Counted from the first letter of the stretch, positions 10,301 through 18,480 are shown. The stretch is DNA of 64,000 nt from Leptolyngbya sp. NIES-3755 (GCA_001548435.1 AP017308.1:1931030-1995029), one strand, 5' to 3'. The notes: generated by a model not told the origin, from the letters alone. Numbers and translations are program-made.

Positions 10301-10997
10301 CGGGACCGGTCGCACAGTTCAAACCGAGAATGTCGATCGGGTAAGGTTCCAGAATCGCTAAGACACCACTGATATCGGTTCCGACGAGCATCGTGCCCTG
10401 AACTTCCATCGTCACCGAGACCATCAGCGGACGACGCTCACCTTTTTTGGCAAAGACCGCTTCAACGGCATTCAACGCTGCTTTAATTTGCAGCACGTCT
10501 TGACAAGTTTCGATGATGAACAAATCGACTCCACCGTCAAACAAGCCTTCTGCCTGAACCATGAATGCGTCTTTTAATTCGTCATACGTAATGTGTCCAA
10601 GCGTTGGTAGTTTCGTTCCAGGTCCGATCGAACCCGCGACAAATCTGGGCTTTTCAGGGGTTGAGAATTCTGCTGTGCATTGTTTCGCCAGTTCTGCCGC
10701 TTTTTTGCTCAACTCATACGCCATCTCTTGCAGTCCGTATTCTGCCAGCACGAATGGACTACTGCCAAATGTATCAGTTTCGATCACATCTGCGCCTGCT
10801 GCCAGAAAATCACGGTGAACTTTCGCGATCGCATCCGGTTTGGTCTGAATCAAATACTCGTTACAGCCTTCATACTCGGCTCCACCAAAGTCTTCAGCGG
10901 TTAAATTTTGAGACTGAATATTCGTTCCCATTGCACCATCGAAGACGATAACGGGACGCTCAGGACTGTGAAGGCGGGCGAGAAAGGCACTGTTCAT
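7362..10997 (-). CDS. metH: Cobalamin-dependent methionine synthase
   Basis: At 1211 residues it has the full four-module MetH length. The N-terminal homocysteine domain starts [10 protein letters not shown] and has zinc-binding Cys228 (GLNCATG) and Cys294/Cys295 (GGCCGTRP). A pterin/methyltetrahydrofolate domain follows ([12 protein letters not shown]). The B12 module contains [11 protein letters not shown], with lower axial ligand His761. The C-terminal reactivation domain shows [11 protein letters not shown], which binds S-adenosylmethionine. It transfers a methyl group from 5-methyltetrahydrofolate to homocysteine in the cytosol, making methionine and regenerating tetrahydrofolate. A terminator follows at 7308-7338. 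I looked for a cobalamin or SAM riboswitch in the roughly 150-base upstream gap and could not recognise one. Confidence 0.98.
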   Translation of the reverse strand: MNSAFLARLHSPERPVIVFDGAMGTNIQSQNLTAEDFGGAEYEGCNEYLIQTKPDAIAKVHRDFLAAGADVIETDTFGSSPFVLAEYGLQEMAYELSKKAAELAKQCTAEFSTPEKPRFVAGSIGPGTKLPTLGHITYDELKDAFMVQAEGLFDGGVDLFIIETCQDVLQIKAALNAVEAVFAKKGERRPLMVSVTMEVQGTMLVGTDISGVLAILEPYPIDILGLNCATGPDRMAEHIKYLTENAPFVVSCIPNAGLPENVGGHAHYKLTPVELQMALHKFIEDWGVQVIGGCCGTRPAHIQALAEAAATMTPKARKVRIDERAWMNGQVYESETPRPTLGYTPSAASIYTSQPYEQDNSFLIVGERLNASGSKKVRELLNADDWDGLIAIAKSQVKEGAHVLDVNVDYVGRDGERDMKELVSRLVTNVTLPLMLDSTEWQKMEAGLKVAGGKCILNSTNYEDGDERFFKVLELAKEYGAGVVIGTIDEEGMARTAEKKFQIAQRAYRDAIEFGIPPHEIFFDTLALPISTGIEEDRENAKATIESIRMIREALPGVHFMVGVSNISFGLSPAARITLNSMFLHEATIAGMDGAIVSAAKILPIAKIDPEHQKVCLDLIYDRRGFEGDICTYDPLTKLTQLFEGVSAKDARSNNTLADLPVEERLKQHIIDGERIGLEDALKIALETYKPLHIINTFLLDGMKVVGELFGSGQMQLPFVLQSAETMKSAVAFLEPFMEKTDSDDSGKGKFLIATVKGDVHDIGKNLVDIILTNNGYKVINLGIKQPVDAIVDAYNQHKPDCIAMSGLLVKSTAFMKENLEVFNEKGISVPVILGGAALTPKFVYEDCQNVYNGQVIYGRDAFADLTFMDRLMPAKKDGHWSNNEGFQGEFAQFNQKGRKAIEEAERELNGEPEKKSDEPQVIDLVRSEAVATDISRPTPPFWGTRVLNPEDLSVDELFWHLDLQALIVGQWQFRKPKDQTKEEYDVFLAEKVYPVLDRWKERIRTETLLHPQLIYGYFPCTAEGNSVHVYDPSVIEKGLTPETATPIVTWTFPRQKSLRRLCIADFFRPISENQFDVLPMQAVTMGHIATEVAQELFKANNYTEYLYFHGMAVQMAEALAEWSHARIRRELGFGDLEPDNIRDMLAQRYQGSRYSFGYPACPNVTDQFKQLELLDTERIGMSMDESEQLYPEQSTTAFVVYHPTAKYFSA

Positions 10998-11153
10998 AGC
11001 AGAAACTTCAGAAACGAAAGGACAAATTTGAGTATTAACCCTGAGTTCTCTTTAAGTTTTATGGGTAATCCGTTTCAACGAAAAGCAGCTATCGTAACGC
11101 TTCACAATAGCTACATCATTTTAACTTTGACATATTTTTAAGAAAACCGTGGC

Positions 11154-11366
11154 TTATTCGGGTTCTGCACTAAATACGATCGTATATTCAAACCGACGGC
11201 TGAATCGATAAAGCGCTTTCAGATGTTCCTCGGCTTGAGTCCGAGTTCGATGACGCGCAACCGTTGAATGCTGGAGATTTGGGAGCAGACAGACGATCGC
11301 CCACGGGTACAATGAATCGCGATAAGTTGAGCCGATCGTATCGTTCGGCAGTTCGCTTGGTATCAT
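11154..11366 (-). CDS. Small conserved-looking hypothetical protein
   Basis: The ATG at 11366, preceded by AAGGAAAG, gives a 70-residue protein starting MIPSELPNDTIGSTYRD; a longer frame exists upstream but has no such signal. The sequence is compact, with a hydrophobic core (WAIVCLLPNL) and a basic stretch (RHRTRTQAEEHLKALYRF). No signal peptide or known domain is recognisable. It is divergently transcribed from an XRE-type regulator, and the shared 107-base promoter holds a long inverted repeat, so the two may be co-regulated. Confidence 0.65.
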   Translation of the reverse strand: MIPSELPNDTIGSTYRDSLYPWAIVCLLPNLQHSTVARHRTRTQAEEHLKALYRFSRRFEYTIVFSAEPE

Positions 11367-11394
11367 GGTTTTGCTTTCCTTAGTTGGGAAGAAG

Positions 11395-11436
11395 AGCGAT
11401 CGCAGTTCGTGTTTTCCAGGCAAGACTGCGATCGCT
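11395..11436. repeat. 12-bp perfect inverted repeat built on two HIP1 sites
   Basis: AGCGATCGCAGT at 11395-11406 and its exact complement ACTGCGATCGCT at 11425-11436 are separated by 18 bases. Each arm contains the HIP1 octamer. The repeat sits between two divergent genes and could be an operator or a hairpin in the leader of the XRE gene. No T tract follows, so a terminator is unlikely. Confidence 0.75.
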
Positions 11437-11457
11437 TCAAAGACAATCCCTATTAAA

Positions 11458-11473
11458 GGTCGAAATCTCGACC
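11458..11473 (+). promoter_or_regulatory. Palindrome abutting the XRE start codon
   Basis: GGTCGA and TCGACC with a four-base centre end one base before the ATG at 11474. It replaces the expected ribosome binding site. It may be an operator for autoregulation or a small hairpin limiting translation; the second ATG at 11483 is an alternative start. Confidence 0.45.
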
Positions 11474-11695
11474 ATGTCAAGAATGGAGTTGGTTCGGTTG
11501 CGAATTCGTGAACTTGCTGAAGGAAAGCAATGGACTTTGAAGGAAGTGTCTGTTCGCTCAGGAGTGAATTACAGCACTGTCAAAACTTACGCAACCTCGA
11601 ATGGCATGGCGATGGCGAATATTATGGCGTTGTTGAAGTTGGCACGGGTGTTTGGGGTGTCGATCGAGGAGTTGATCGAAGTCGTTGAAGAGTAG
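11474..11695 (+). CDS. Small XRE-type helix-turn-helix regulator
   Basis: A 73-residue protein that is essentially one Cro/CI-type helix-turn-helix: RIRELAEGKQWTLKEVSVRSG is the scaffold and first helix, VNYSTVKTYATS the recognition helix, and ANIMALLKLARVFGVSIEELIE the usual closing helices. It should bind DNA as a dimer. The frame extends upstream to 11384, but that part is translated HIP1-rich promoter. Divergence from the small gene at 11154-11366 and the inverted repeats between them suggest local or self-regulation. It could also be the antitoxin-like half of an unrecognised pair. Confidence 0.82.
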   Translation: MSRMELVRLRIRELAEGKQWTLKEVSVRSGVNYSTVKTYATSNGMAMANIMALLKLARVFGVSIEELIEVVEE

Positions 11696-11721
11696 TTCGA
11701 TCGCACCATAGAAGTCAAAAT

Positions 11722-11759
11722 TCCAAAATTAAAAGGCGCTCCTCATCTGAAGAACGCCT
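11722..11759 (-). terminator. Terminator of the small minus-strand gene at 11786-11974
   Basis: Read on the minus strand, AGGCGTTC and GAGCGCCT form an eight-base stem with one mismatch, a loop of about ten bases and a following TTTTAATTTT. It starts 26 bases after that gene's stop. It lies tail-to-tail with the XRE gene and may serve both. Confidence 0.7.
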
Positions 11760-11785
11760 GTTCAAATTAATCATTGAATTTTAGA

Positions 11786-11974
11786 TTAGCTCAAACCAAC
11801 ATTGCTACGATCGTAGCCTTCGAGATTGTTGCTGGTCTTGTTGTGAACGACTTGTGCCGATTCTGAAGGCATTCCAATTTCGCTGGCTTGGCGAGTCAAC
11901 ATGGACTGTTCACGGTTGCGAACCATTTGACGGTGACGAGTCATCAGGGCACGTGCTTGATCTTGAATCGACAT
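11786..11974 (-). CDS. Small hypothetical protein, 62 residues
   Basis: Starting at the ATG at 11974, with GGAG about nine bases upstream, the product begins MSIQDQARALMTRHRQMV. It is hydrophilic and probably helical in its first half (arginine- and glutamine-rich), with an asparagine-rich tail ending YDRSNVGLS. No known domain, membrane helix or signal peptide is visible. A good ribosome binding site and a clear downstream terminator support it as a real single-gene transcript. The function is unknown. Confidence 0.72.
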   Translation of the reverse strand: MSIQDQARALMTRHRQMVRNREQSMLTRQASEIGMPSESAQVVHNKTSNNLEGYDRSNVGLS

Positions 11975-12126
11975 AACTTTGGTCTCCAATTTCTGATTAC
12001 ATGATTAATATAGCAGAGAAATTCTGTATCGAAAACTACAAAAAGTTAGTTGTGTCATAGATTCATGACAATCATTCTGTACCCGAAACGCGGTAAGCTC
12101 ACTCAAGCAGTACAGGAGAAACGGAA

Positions 12127-12954
12127 ATGGCTGAGGGCAAGCGGATCGAGGTTGGATCGTTGAACTGGTGTTATCGCGAGGCAGAACCGATGAATCCGAG
12201 CCGAACTCCGGTGATTTTGCTGCATGGCTTGGTTTCTCAGGGATACAGTTGGCGGAATGTCTTGCCGAGTTTGGCAGAAGAGGGATTCGCCGCGATCGCA
12301 CCGGATTGGATTGGCTGTGGATATTCGAGTATGCCGGATCGTCGAGATTTCGCTTATACGCCCGATGCGTTTATTGGGGCACTCGAAGCTTTGATTGCTC
12401 AGTTCGGATTTGAAAAAGTGTCGATCGTGGCTCAAGGGTTTCTCGGCTCAGTCGGGATTCAATACGCGCTTAGACATCCCGAACAAGTGGAACGACTGGC
12501 GATTTTCAACTGTCCGATCGCTCAAGATGCGAAACTTCCTTGGAAGCTGAAACAAATGGGAATTCCGCTCGTGGGCGACATGATGACGCAAGATCCGCTC
12601 CTGGTCGATCGAACTTTAGAAGGGGCAGGTGGTTATCGAATCGAAGATGCGGATCTGGATGTGTATCGTCGTCCCTGGTTGAAAACTTCGGATGTCGGTC
12701 GATCGTTACTCGCGATTATTCAGAATTTGCAGCTTCAACAAGTCACCGCAGAAATCGAATCCGGTTTGGCGAATTGGCAGAATCCGCTATTGATTGGATG
12801 GGGAAAGCGTGATCCTTGGCTATCGATCGAGTCTACGAAATCGTTCAAAGCGCAACTGGTGGAACTTGATGAAGTTGGACATTATCCGCAAGAAGATTGG
12901 CACGAAAAAGTGAGCGAAGTTCTGATCCCATTCTTAAAACAGCAAATGGTTTAG
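12127..12954 (+). CDS. Alpha/beta hydrolase fold protein lacking the nucleophile
   Basis: 275 residues in the haloalkane dehalogenase/epoxide hydrolase-like layout. The oxyanion segment is VILLHGLVSQGYSW, followed by APDWIGCGYSSMP. The nucleophile elbow reads VAQGFLGSVG, so position 104 is Gly where Asp or Ser is expected. The acid (GWGKRDPWLS) and the histidine (DEVGHYPQED) are present. AGGAG lies upstream of the ATG. The family is common in cyanobacteria and plastids, and I recall similar Q-G-F-L elbows there, so the loss may be characteristic of the family. It could be a binding protein or a lyase-like enzyme rather than a hydrolase. Confidence 0.85.
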   Translation: MAEGKRIEVGSLNWCYREAEPMNPSRTPVILLHGLVSQGYSWRNVLPSLAEEGFAAIAPDWIGCGYSSMPDRRDFAYTPDAFIGALEALIAQFGFEKVSIVAQGFLGSVGIQYALRHPEQVERLAIFNCPIAQDAKLPWKLKQMGIPLVGDMMTQDPLLVDRTLEGAGGYRIEDADLDVYRRPWLKTSDVGRSLLAIIQNLQLQQVTAEIESGLANWQNPLLIGWGKRDPWLSIESTKSFKAQLVELDEVGHYPQEDWHEKVSEVLIPFLKQQMV

Positions 12955-12978
12955 TCATTTGTCCTGAATGTAGAAAAC

Positions 12979-13977
12979 TTAAAGTTCCTCAGAATGGAGA
13001 ATTGAGGGAGCGATCCCCGAATAGTCTGAACTCAAAACAATTTGTGTTTCTGCTTTAAGTTGTCGTTGCCGAAGTCGATCGAGAAACTGAATTACAACGG
13101 CTTCTAAACGTCGATCGACAATCAATTCAGCAAACTTGTCCAACGGGTTAAAGTCTGCAATCCATTCACCAATCCGAACTCCAACAGGCTCTAAATGTTT
13201 ACCCGATAGTTCTTGGTGTAATAGCTCATAGCGACGCTGTTTCAGTTGAGTTAGAAACCACAGTACATCATTTTGAGCCAAAGGTTGCTGTTGAGCGTTT
13301 GCTACACTGCCGGCGATCGTATCTCGATCAAACGAAATCAATCCAGTCAGATTAAATAACTCACTTTGTTCAATCAAGCATTGAGTTTGAGCACGAGTGG
13401 GCAAAGCACCAAGCTTGAGTTTATCTAACCACTGAGCTAGAAACCGAATCGGAATCGCGCTTTCAGTATCCGAAATATCAGGAGCAAGTAACAGTGAAGG
13501 CTGACCCTTAATCGATACGGATTCCATCGAAGAACGTGCAATCGCTTGTTCAATCTCTTCGATTTGCTGAACGTCCACACACTGACAAGCGATCTCTCGC
13601 CATTGGTCACTACTCAGGAGTTCCAATAATGCAATGTACTTACATCCTAAGCTATGACCGAGCCAGTAATAGTTCGTTTTGTCTTGATAAACTTCGTGAT
13701 CATAGTTCAGATGCTTAGCTGATTCGACTAATTCGGGTCTAAGTGCATCTTGTTCTTTCAGAAGCTCGATCGCAAGTGACCAATGCCGAAAACTAAATCG
13801 AAATGGCAGTGCGATCACAGAATAACCTGCCTCGAAGATCTGTTCGAGTAAGTACCGATAAGCGATCGTTGGAAATGATCCAAAAAAAGCACCGCCAATA
13901 AACTGAACAATCCCTTTCGGTTCAGGATGCAACGCAACCCAACTATGGCACAGCGGTCTAAAGTAAATTACAGACAT
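12979..13977 (-). CDS. DUF1350 family protein, alpha/beta hydrolase-like
   Basis: 332 residues from the ATG at 13977 (GGAG eight bases upstream; a 25-codon upstream extension looks non-coding). Family features are the start YFRPLCHSWVALHPEP, the GIVQFIGGAFFGSFP turn and a serine elbow YYWLGHSLGCKY. DUF1350 is found in cyanobacteria and chloroplasts; its fold suggests a hydrolase but no reaction is established. It faces the preceding hydrolase-like gene tail to tail and lies 77 bases downstream of another minus-strand gene, so the two could be cotranscribed. The C-terminal third is glutamine- and arginine-rich and probably helical. Confidence 0.85.
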   Translation of the reverse strand: MSVIYFRPLCHSWVALHPEPKGIVQFIGGAFFGSFPTIAYRYLLEQIFEAGYSVIALPFRFSFRHWSLAIELLKEQDALRPELVESAKHLNYDHEVYQDKTNYYWLGHSLGCKYIALLELLSSDQWREIACQCVDVQQIEEIEQAIARSSMESVSIKGQPSLLLAPDISDTESAIPIRFLAQWLDKLKLGALPTRAQTQCLIEQSELFNLTGLISFDRDTIAGSVANAQQQPLAQNDVLWFLTQLKQRRYELLHQELSGKHLEPVGVRIGEWIADFNPLDKFAELIVDRRLEAVVIQFLDRLRQRQLKAETQIVLSSDYSGIAPSILHSEEL

Positions 13978-14054
13978 TTGCAGTTCTCCAAAAGAAAAGG
14001 TTGACAGCAATTCTCTACTGCCAACCCTGACAACGAGCATGAGACCGAGCAAAC

Positions 14055-14888
14055 TTACAGTCTTCGCATTGCGATCGGTAAATCTAACTCAGACAGCGAT
14101 CGATTCAATGTTTCTAGATTTGTACCGTTTCCATTGTTGGTGATCATTCCAGACAGCATTGCTGCTAGGTCAATCGTTTCGGAAGTTCCAGGAGTCATAT
14201 TGATTGCACCTGGAGCAATTTCAACTCCGATCGGACTTCCTGGAACGAGAAACCGAGGTGGCTCAGACGAGAGTTCATTCAAGGCGCGACCACTTGCGAG
14301 AGCTAACGAGTAATTGATTTGGTCAAAATCGGTACTTGCAGGATTCGTTGGAAAATCATTGGGTAAGAATGTTCCACGCACTTCAGCATTTAGCAACACT
14401 CGAACCGGGCGTTGGCTTTGAGGTCTGCCGAGTAAATTCTCGATCGGGGTTCCACCAAATACACGCGGTAACAAGAGCGAAACAAACCCACGAATCTCCA
14501 ACATTGGATTATCTTGAGCCGCAAACCGAGCCACATCAGGCAATAACTGAATCGAAGCAGTTTTCTGTGCAGGAATCATGAACTCTTGGCTCAGGTATCT
14601 TCCGCTTGTCCCAACACGAGTCAGTGTTAGAACCGTATTTTCACCTGCGATATCAATGATTAAAACAGTATTGCCTTCAAGCAAACGCGTCATTGCATCC
14701 GCTTGAGTCGGATTGTCCGGTAAGCTGATGCGAAACTCTAGACGGTATCGAAGATCGATCGATTCCAAGTTAGAAACGGTCAAAAAGTAACCTTGAACGA
14801 CTCGACGAGCAACAGGCTGTTGAACTGGGGGAAGCGCCATCCTGGGAGCAATCCGCTTCACAAGCAATTCAAACGTTGAGATTTCCAT
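14055..14888 (-). CDS. Hypothetical protein of unknown family
   Basis: 277 residues from the ATG at 14888, which has GGAG nine bases upstream. It starts MEISTFELLVKRIAPRM, has no signal peptide or membrane segment, and appears rich in beta strands (YRLEFRISLPDN, VLIIDIAGENTVLTLTRVG). A Pro/Asn-rich middle (RPQSQRPVRVLLNAEVRG) and a C-terminal segment with NGNGTNLETLNRSL follow. It could be a cytosolic beta-sandwich or a cofactor-free structural protein. The downstream DUF1350 gene reads the same way after 77 bases. I do not recognise a family. Confidence 0.7.
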   Translation of the reverse strand: MEISTFELLVKRIAPRMALPPVQQPVARRVVQGYFLTVSNLESIDLRYRLEFRISLPDNPTQADAMTRLLEGNTVLIIDIAGENTVLTLTRVGTSGRYLSQEFMIPAQKTASIQLLPDVARFAAQDNPMLEIRGFVSLLLPRVFGGTPIENLLGRPQSQRPVRVLLNAEVRGTFLPNDFPTNPASTDFDQINYSLALASGRALNELSSEPPRFLVPGSPIGVEIAPGAINMTPGTSETIDLAAMLSGMITNNGNGTNLETLNRSLSELDLPIAMRRL

Positions 14889-15142
14889 GATGAACTCCAA
14901 AATAGAAGAGTAAGGACAAACGCCCAATGTTGCTTTGATTGATGCGCTTGATACCAGTTTGGAAGCAGTCCCCCCAGATCACAGTGCCCAAGTGGGTAAT
15001 CCTCTTCGGTCACGAATATTTCTCACAAAGTTTTAGTCCGCATTTATACTCAAACAATTTTGCACAGTCAATTCTCAATATCTCAAAAGAAAGATGTTAC
15101 AAAATGGACCCAAGATGCTAAAGTTCTACTAATTCGAGTCGG

Positions 15143-15290
15143 TCAGCCTAATTCAGAATGTTCTGAAGCGGAGGAACCAGTTTTATCGGGGCTTACGGTT
15201 GTGAACTTAGAAAAAACCTTCTAAGAAATCCAACCGGGGACAATCTCTCAGTCCTCGCCCGTCAGCTAACTCCGTCGGCACGTTGAGAGT
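15143..15290 (+). ncRNA. Putative ydaO/yuaA-type c-di-AMP riboswitch leader
   Basis: The leader of the transporter operon has a hairpin TTCAGAA/TTCTGAA (15152-15167), then GCGGAGGAACCAG (15168-15180) and ATCGGGGCTTAC (about 15185-15196), a second perfect hairpin CTTAGAA/TTCTAAG (15206-15225), AAATCCAACCGGGG, and the block CCCGTCAGCTAACTCCG followed by TCGGC (15258-15279) enclosed by CTCTCA/TGAGAG (15245-15289). The GGAACCA, GGGGC and CCGTCAGCTAAC..GTCGGC strings and their order match what I remember of the ydaO c-di-AMP aptamer. It lies 23 bases before the permease ATG. This is pattern recall; no covariance model was run. A different structured leader is the alternative. Confidence 0.65.
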
Positions 15291-15313
15291 TTGACTCTGG
15301 AGAACCAAACCCT

Positions 15314-16162
15314 ATGATTCTGCAACTCAATTTGGCAGCGATCTTTGTCGCTGTGGGTCGGGCTACAATGCGTCGGACAAAACCGATCGTATCAAGCGAT
15401 CGCATTCTTTACCCTGCTCTTGGATTTGCTGGAGTGATTGCACTCTGGTGGATCATTGCACTCAGCAAACATGAATTAATGCCCACGCCCCCCGAAGCGT
15501 TAATGGCAAATATGGACTATATTCTGAATCCCTTTTACCGTCGAGGTCCAGGAGATTTAGGATTGGGATGGCTATTGCTCGCAAGTCTGAGACGAGTGTT
15601 AATTGGGTTTGGAATCGGTGCGATCGTAGCAATTCCGATCGGCTTTCTGATTGGAATGTCTAAGAAAGCGATGTTGATGCTGAATCCGATTATTCAGATT
15701 TTTAAGCCTGTATCGCCGTTAGCTTGGTTGCCGATCGCACTAGCTATCTTTAATCTGGCTGATCCCTCAGCAATTTTCGTGATTTTCATTACTTCTCTGT
15801 GGGCAACGATCATTAACACTGCATTAGGTGTTGCAAGTGTTCCAAAAGACTATTTGGATGTGGCACGAGTGTTAGAGATGCCCTATTGGAGACGGATACT
15901 CAAGATTGTTCTTCCTGCTAGTTTGCCGTACATCTTTACTGGGTTGCGAATTAGTTTGGGAATTGCTTGGCTTGTCATTGTTGCGGTTGAAATGCTCACA
16001 GGTGGAGTAGGAATCGGCTTCTTTGTTTGGGATGAATGGAGCCGATTAAACCTGAGTTCGGTGTTTCTTGCAGTTCTCGTGATTGGACTCACCGGATTGT
16101 TACTAGATCTTGCTCTAGCACGAATTGAAGTCTGGGTGACACATCGTCGCCGCGCATCGTAA
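15314..16162 (+). CDS. ABC transporter permease, NrtB/CynB/SsuC-like
   Basis: 282 residues with about six membrane helices and the binding-protein-dependent permease core. The cytoplasmic coupling loop that docks on the ATPase reads AARVLEMPYWRRILKIVLPASLPY with small changes (starts DVARVLEMP); other typical segments are PVSPLAWLPIALAIF and GLRISLGIAWLVIVAVEML. The N-terminal start is uncertain: the ATG at 15314 follows GGAG, and an internal ATG at 15368 (MRRTKPIV) is closer to family length. It is the first gene of a permease, binding protein, ATPase operon, with gaps of 10 and 22 bases, and would import an anion such as nitrate, cyanate, bicarbonate or a sulfonate in partnership with them. 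Confidence 0.9.
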   Translation: MILQLNLAAIFVAVGRATMRRTKPIVSSDRILYPALGFAGVIALWWIIALSKHELMPTPPEALMANMDYILNPFYRRGPGDLGLGWLLLASLRRVLIGFGIGAIVAIPIGFLIGMSKKAMLMLNPIIQIFKPVSPLAWLPIALAIFNLADPSAIFVIFITSLWATIINTALGVASVPKDYLDVARVLEMPYWRRILKIVLPASLPYIFTGLRISLGIAWLVIVAVEMLTGGVGIGFFVWDEWSRLNLSSVFLAVLVIGLTGLLLDLALARIEVWVTHRRRAS

Positions 16163-16172
16163 AGGAAGGACT

Positions 16173-17567
16173 ATGACAAAACAATGGACGCGCCGCGACT
16201 TTCTCGCAGGGATGGGCGCATCTGCGATCGCGACTACTTTACCGTCTTGTGCAATTAACGCCAATCGCGCACCTCAAGGACTCTCTGAGGCTGCAATGTC
16301 GATTACTCCGGTGATCAAATCGAGTGAACTGGAGAAGCCGAATTTAACGATCGGTTATGTTCCGGTCAATGATTGTGCGCCATTTGCGATCGCTTGGGAG
16401 AAAGGCTTTTTTCGGAAGTATGGTTTGAATGTTCGGTTAAGCCGCGAAGCGAGTTGGGCAACTTCAAGAGATGGTTTGATCTTTGGTCGCTTAGATGCTT
16501 CTCCAGTGGTCGCAGGTGCGGTTACGAATGCCCGAACGGGGGCTGAAGGAGCGCGTCATGCTCCGATGTGTGCTGCAATGACGATTCATCATCACGGCAA
16601 TGCAATGACGATGAATCGCGATATGTGGAATGCGGGATTGCGTCCGTGGTTTGAGTACAACGGCAACTTAGAAGCGTTTGGAAACGATTTTCGTCGGTAC
16701 TTTGAAGCGTTACCTTCAGAGCGACGTGTTTGGGCAGTGGTGCTAAGTTCTGCTATTTACGAGTACTTTGTGCGATATGTTGCTGCTGCTGCTGGAGTTG
16801 ATCCGCTCAAAGAGTTTCGAGTGATCATTATTCCGCCGCCTCAGATGGTCACGAATGTAAGAATTGGTGCGATGCAAGCTTACATGGTGGCAGAACCTTG
16901 GAACACTCGTGCTATCAGTGGGAATGAAGGGATTGGATTTACCTTTGCTCAAGGTCGAGAAATTTGGAATGGACATCCCGATCGCTTACTCGGCGTGATG
17001 CAATCTTTTATCGATGAAAATCCGAAAACCTATCGTGCTCTGCTCAAAGCAATGATCGAGTCTTGTCGCTATTGTGATGAAAATCGGGAAGAAGTCGCAC
17101 AGATTATTTCTGCTCGATCGTACACCGGAGCAAAACCAAAACTCACCAAACCTGGAATTGTCGGCAACTATAACTATGGTGGCTTTGATGGCAAAGATCG
17201 CATCGTGAAGTCTGACGCGACCACAATGTTCTTCTCCATGCCAAAAGATGTTCCGCAAGTTACAAACGAGCATTCTACGTTTATGTGGCGATCGCGGAGT
17301 CTTTGGTTGATGACGCAAGCTGCTCGATGGGGACAAATCAAAGAGATTCCCAAAGATGCAGACCAGTTAGCAGCACAAGCTTGGCGGACAGATATCTATC
17401 GAGAAGTGGCAGCCGAATTGGGCATTGCTTGTCCGAGTGAAGATTACAAAGTCGAACCTGCGGAGGCATTTATTGATAAGAAAGCCTTTGATCCGAGTGA
17501 TCCCGTTGGATACCTCAACAGTTTCGACATTCGTGTGAGTCGATCGACAAATATTTATCTCTCTTAG
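16173..17567 (+). CDS. NrtA/CynA-like substrate-binding protein, Tat-exported
   Basis: 464 residues. The N-terminus TRRDFLAGMGASAIATTLP is a twin-arginine signal, and PSCAINA may be a lipobox-like anchor. The mature part follows the NrtA/CmpA fold: LTIGYVPVNDCAPFAIAWEKG, KYGLNVRLSREASWATSRDG, IIPPPQMVTNVRIGAMQAY and the C-terminal DPSDPVGYLNSFDIR. Binding-pocket regions differ from what I remember of nitrate-binding NrtA: the stretch around APMCAAMTIHHHGNAMTMN is not the NrtA sequence, so nitrate specificity should not be assumed. It would capture the solute outside the inner membrane. No nitrite reductase or cyanase gene is nearby. Confidence 0.9.
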   Translation: MTKQWTRRDFLAGMGASAIATTLPSCAINANRAPQGLSEAAMSITPVIKSSELEKPNLTIGYVPVNDCAPFAIAWEKGFFRKYGLNVRLSREASWATSRDGLIFGRLDASPVVAGAVTNARTGAEGARHAPMCAAMTIHHHGNAMTMNRDMWNAGLRPWFEYNGNLEAFGNDFRRYFEALPSERRVWAVVLSSAIYEYFVRYVAAAAGVDPLKEFRVIIIPPPQMVTNVRIGAMQAYMVAEPWNTRAISGNEGIGFTFAQGREIWNGHPDRLLGVMQSFIDENPKTYRALLKAMIESCRYCDENREEVAQIISARSYTGAKPKLTKPGIVGNYNYGGFDGKDRIVKSDATTMFFSMPKDVPQVTNEHSTFMWRSRSLWLMTQAARWGQIKEIPKDADQLAAQAWRTDIYREVAAELGIACPSEDYKVEPAEAFIDKKAFDPSDPVGYLNSFDIRVSRSTNIYLS

Positions 17568-17589
17568 CAGTATCTTAAAAGGGTTCCTC

Positions 17590-18423
17590 ATGACTCAATC
17601 CAAAATGCTCAACGATCTGGTTGCTCCTACCGTGAGCGCTCTACCGTTCCTTGAAATCAGTCATTTGCAAAAGGCTTATAAAACCGGAGATCGCGAAACC
17701 GTCATTCTCAAAGATGTGAATTTAACGATCGGAGAGCGCGAATACATCTCAATTATTGGTCACTCTGGTTGTGGTAAGTCTACATTGCTCAAAATCGTTG
17801 CAGGATTAGAACAAGCAACATCAGGATCGGTTCGACTTGAAGGACGAGAAATTCGTAAGCCTGGAGCCGAACGCATGATGGTGTTTCAGCAATATTCACT
17901 TTTGCCTTGGTTAACCGTGAGTCAGAACATTCGACTCGCGATCGACGAAGTTCTAAAAGATGCTTCTCCTGTTGAGAAAAAGCAAATTGTGAGTGAGCAT
18001 CTAGCAATGGTGAATCTAACCGCTGCTGCTGACAAGTACCCTGATGAGATTTCAGGTGGAATGAAGCAACGAGTTGGAATTGCTAGAGCCTTAGCGACTC
18101 GTCCAAAGATGTTGCTGATGGATGAACCTTTTGGAGCCTTGGATGCTTTAACTCGTGGCAAGCTGCAACGCCAAGTGTTAGAGATTTGGGAAAATCATCG
18201 GCAAGCCGTCATGATGATTACGCATGATGTAGATGAAGCGATTTATATGAGCGATCGCATTGTCTTAATGACGAATGGACCCGAAGCGACGATCGGGGAA
18301 ATTCTCGATGTTCCGTTTGCTCATCCCCGCGATCGTTCTAAAATTCGCAACTCGCCCGAATACTATCAATTGCGAAATCATGCCCTGAACTTCCTCGATT
18401 CCAACTTTGAATCCGACGAGTAG
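17590..18423 (+). CDS. ABC transporter ATPase, NrtD/SsuB-like
   Basis: 277 residues with Walker A GHSGCGKST (57-65), Q-loop VFQQYSLLPW, signature SGGMKQR (155-161), Walker B MLLMDEPFGALDA with Asp178/Glu179, and the H-loop MMITHDVDEAI. The spacing and the DEPFGALDALTRGKLQ stretch are typical of nitrate/sulfonate/taurine transport ATPases. It powers the adjacent permease. It lacks the fused binding-protein domain of NrtC, so this system is of the simple cyn/ssu type. A terminator follows at 18449. Confidence 0.93.
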   Translation: MTQSKMLNDLVAPTVSALPFLEISHLQKAYKTGDRETVILKDVNLTIGEREYISIIGHSGCGKSTLLKIVAGLEQATSGSVRLEGREIRKPGAERMMVFQQYSLLPWLTVSQNIRLAIDEVLKDASPVEKKQIVSEHLAMVNLTAAADKYPDEISGGMKQRVGIARALATRPKMLLMDEPFGALDALTRGKLQRQVLEIWENHRQAVMMITHDVDEAIYMSDRIVLMTNGPEATIGEILDVPFAHPRDRSKIRNSPEYYQLRNHALNFLDSNFESDE

Positions 18424-18448
18424 AAATTAGATTTGCACTCAACCGTCT

Positions 18449-18480
18449 CGCCATTGGAATCCCGGTGGCGTTTTTATTTT
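18449..18480 (+). terminator. Terminator of the ABC transporter operon
   Basis: CGCCA (18449-18453) pairs with TGGCG (18466-18470), with partial pairing inside the loop, and is followed by TTTTTATTTT. It begins 25 bases after the ATPase stop codon. The remainder of the gap to 18752 holds the flavodoxin promoter; I see no other gene there. Confidence 0.75.

Noticed and set aside
10998-11153. Cobalamin or SAM riboswitch upstream of metH
   Set aside because: The gap is short and I could not identify the conserved B12-box or SAM aptamer strings.
15132-15313. Guanidine-I (ykkC) riboswitch, considered because it often precedes nitrate/sulfonate-type transporters
   Set aside because: The characteristic ykkC strings that I remember (CTAGGGTTCCG and AGCCCGGGAGA) are absent; the ydaO-like strings fit better.
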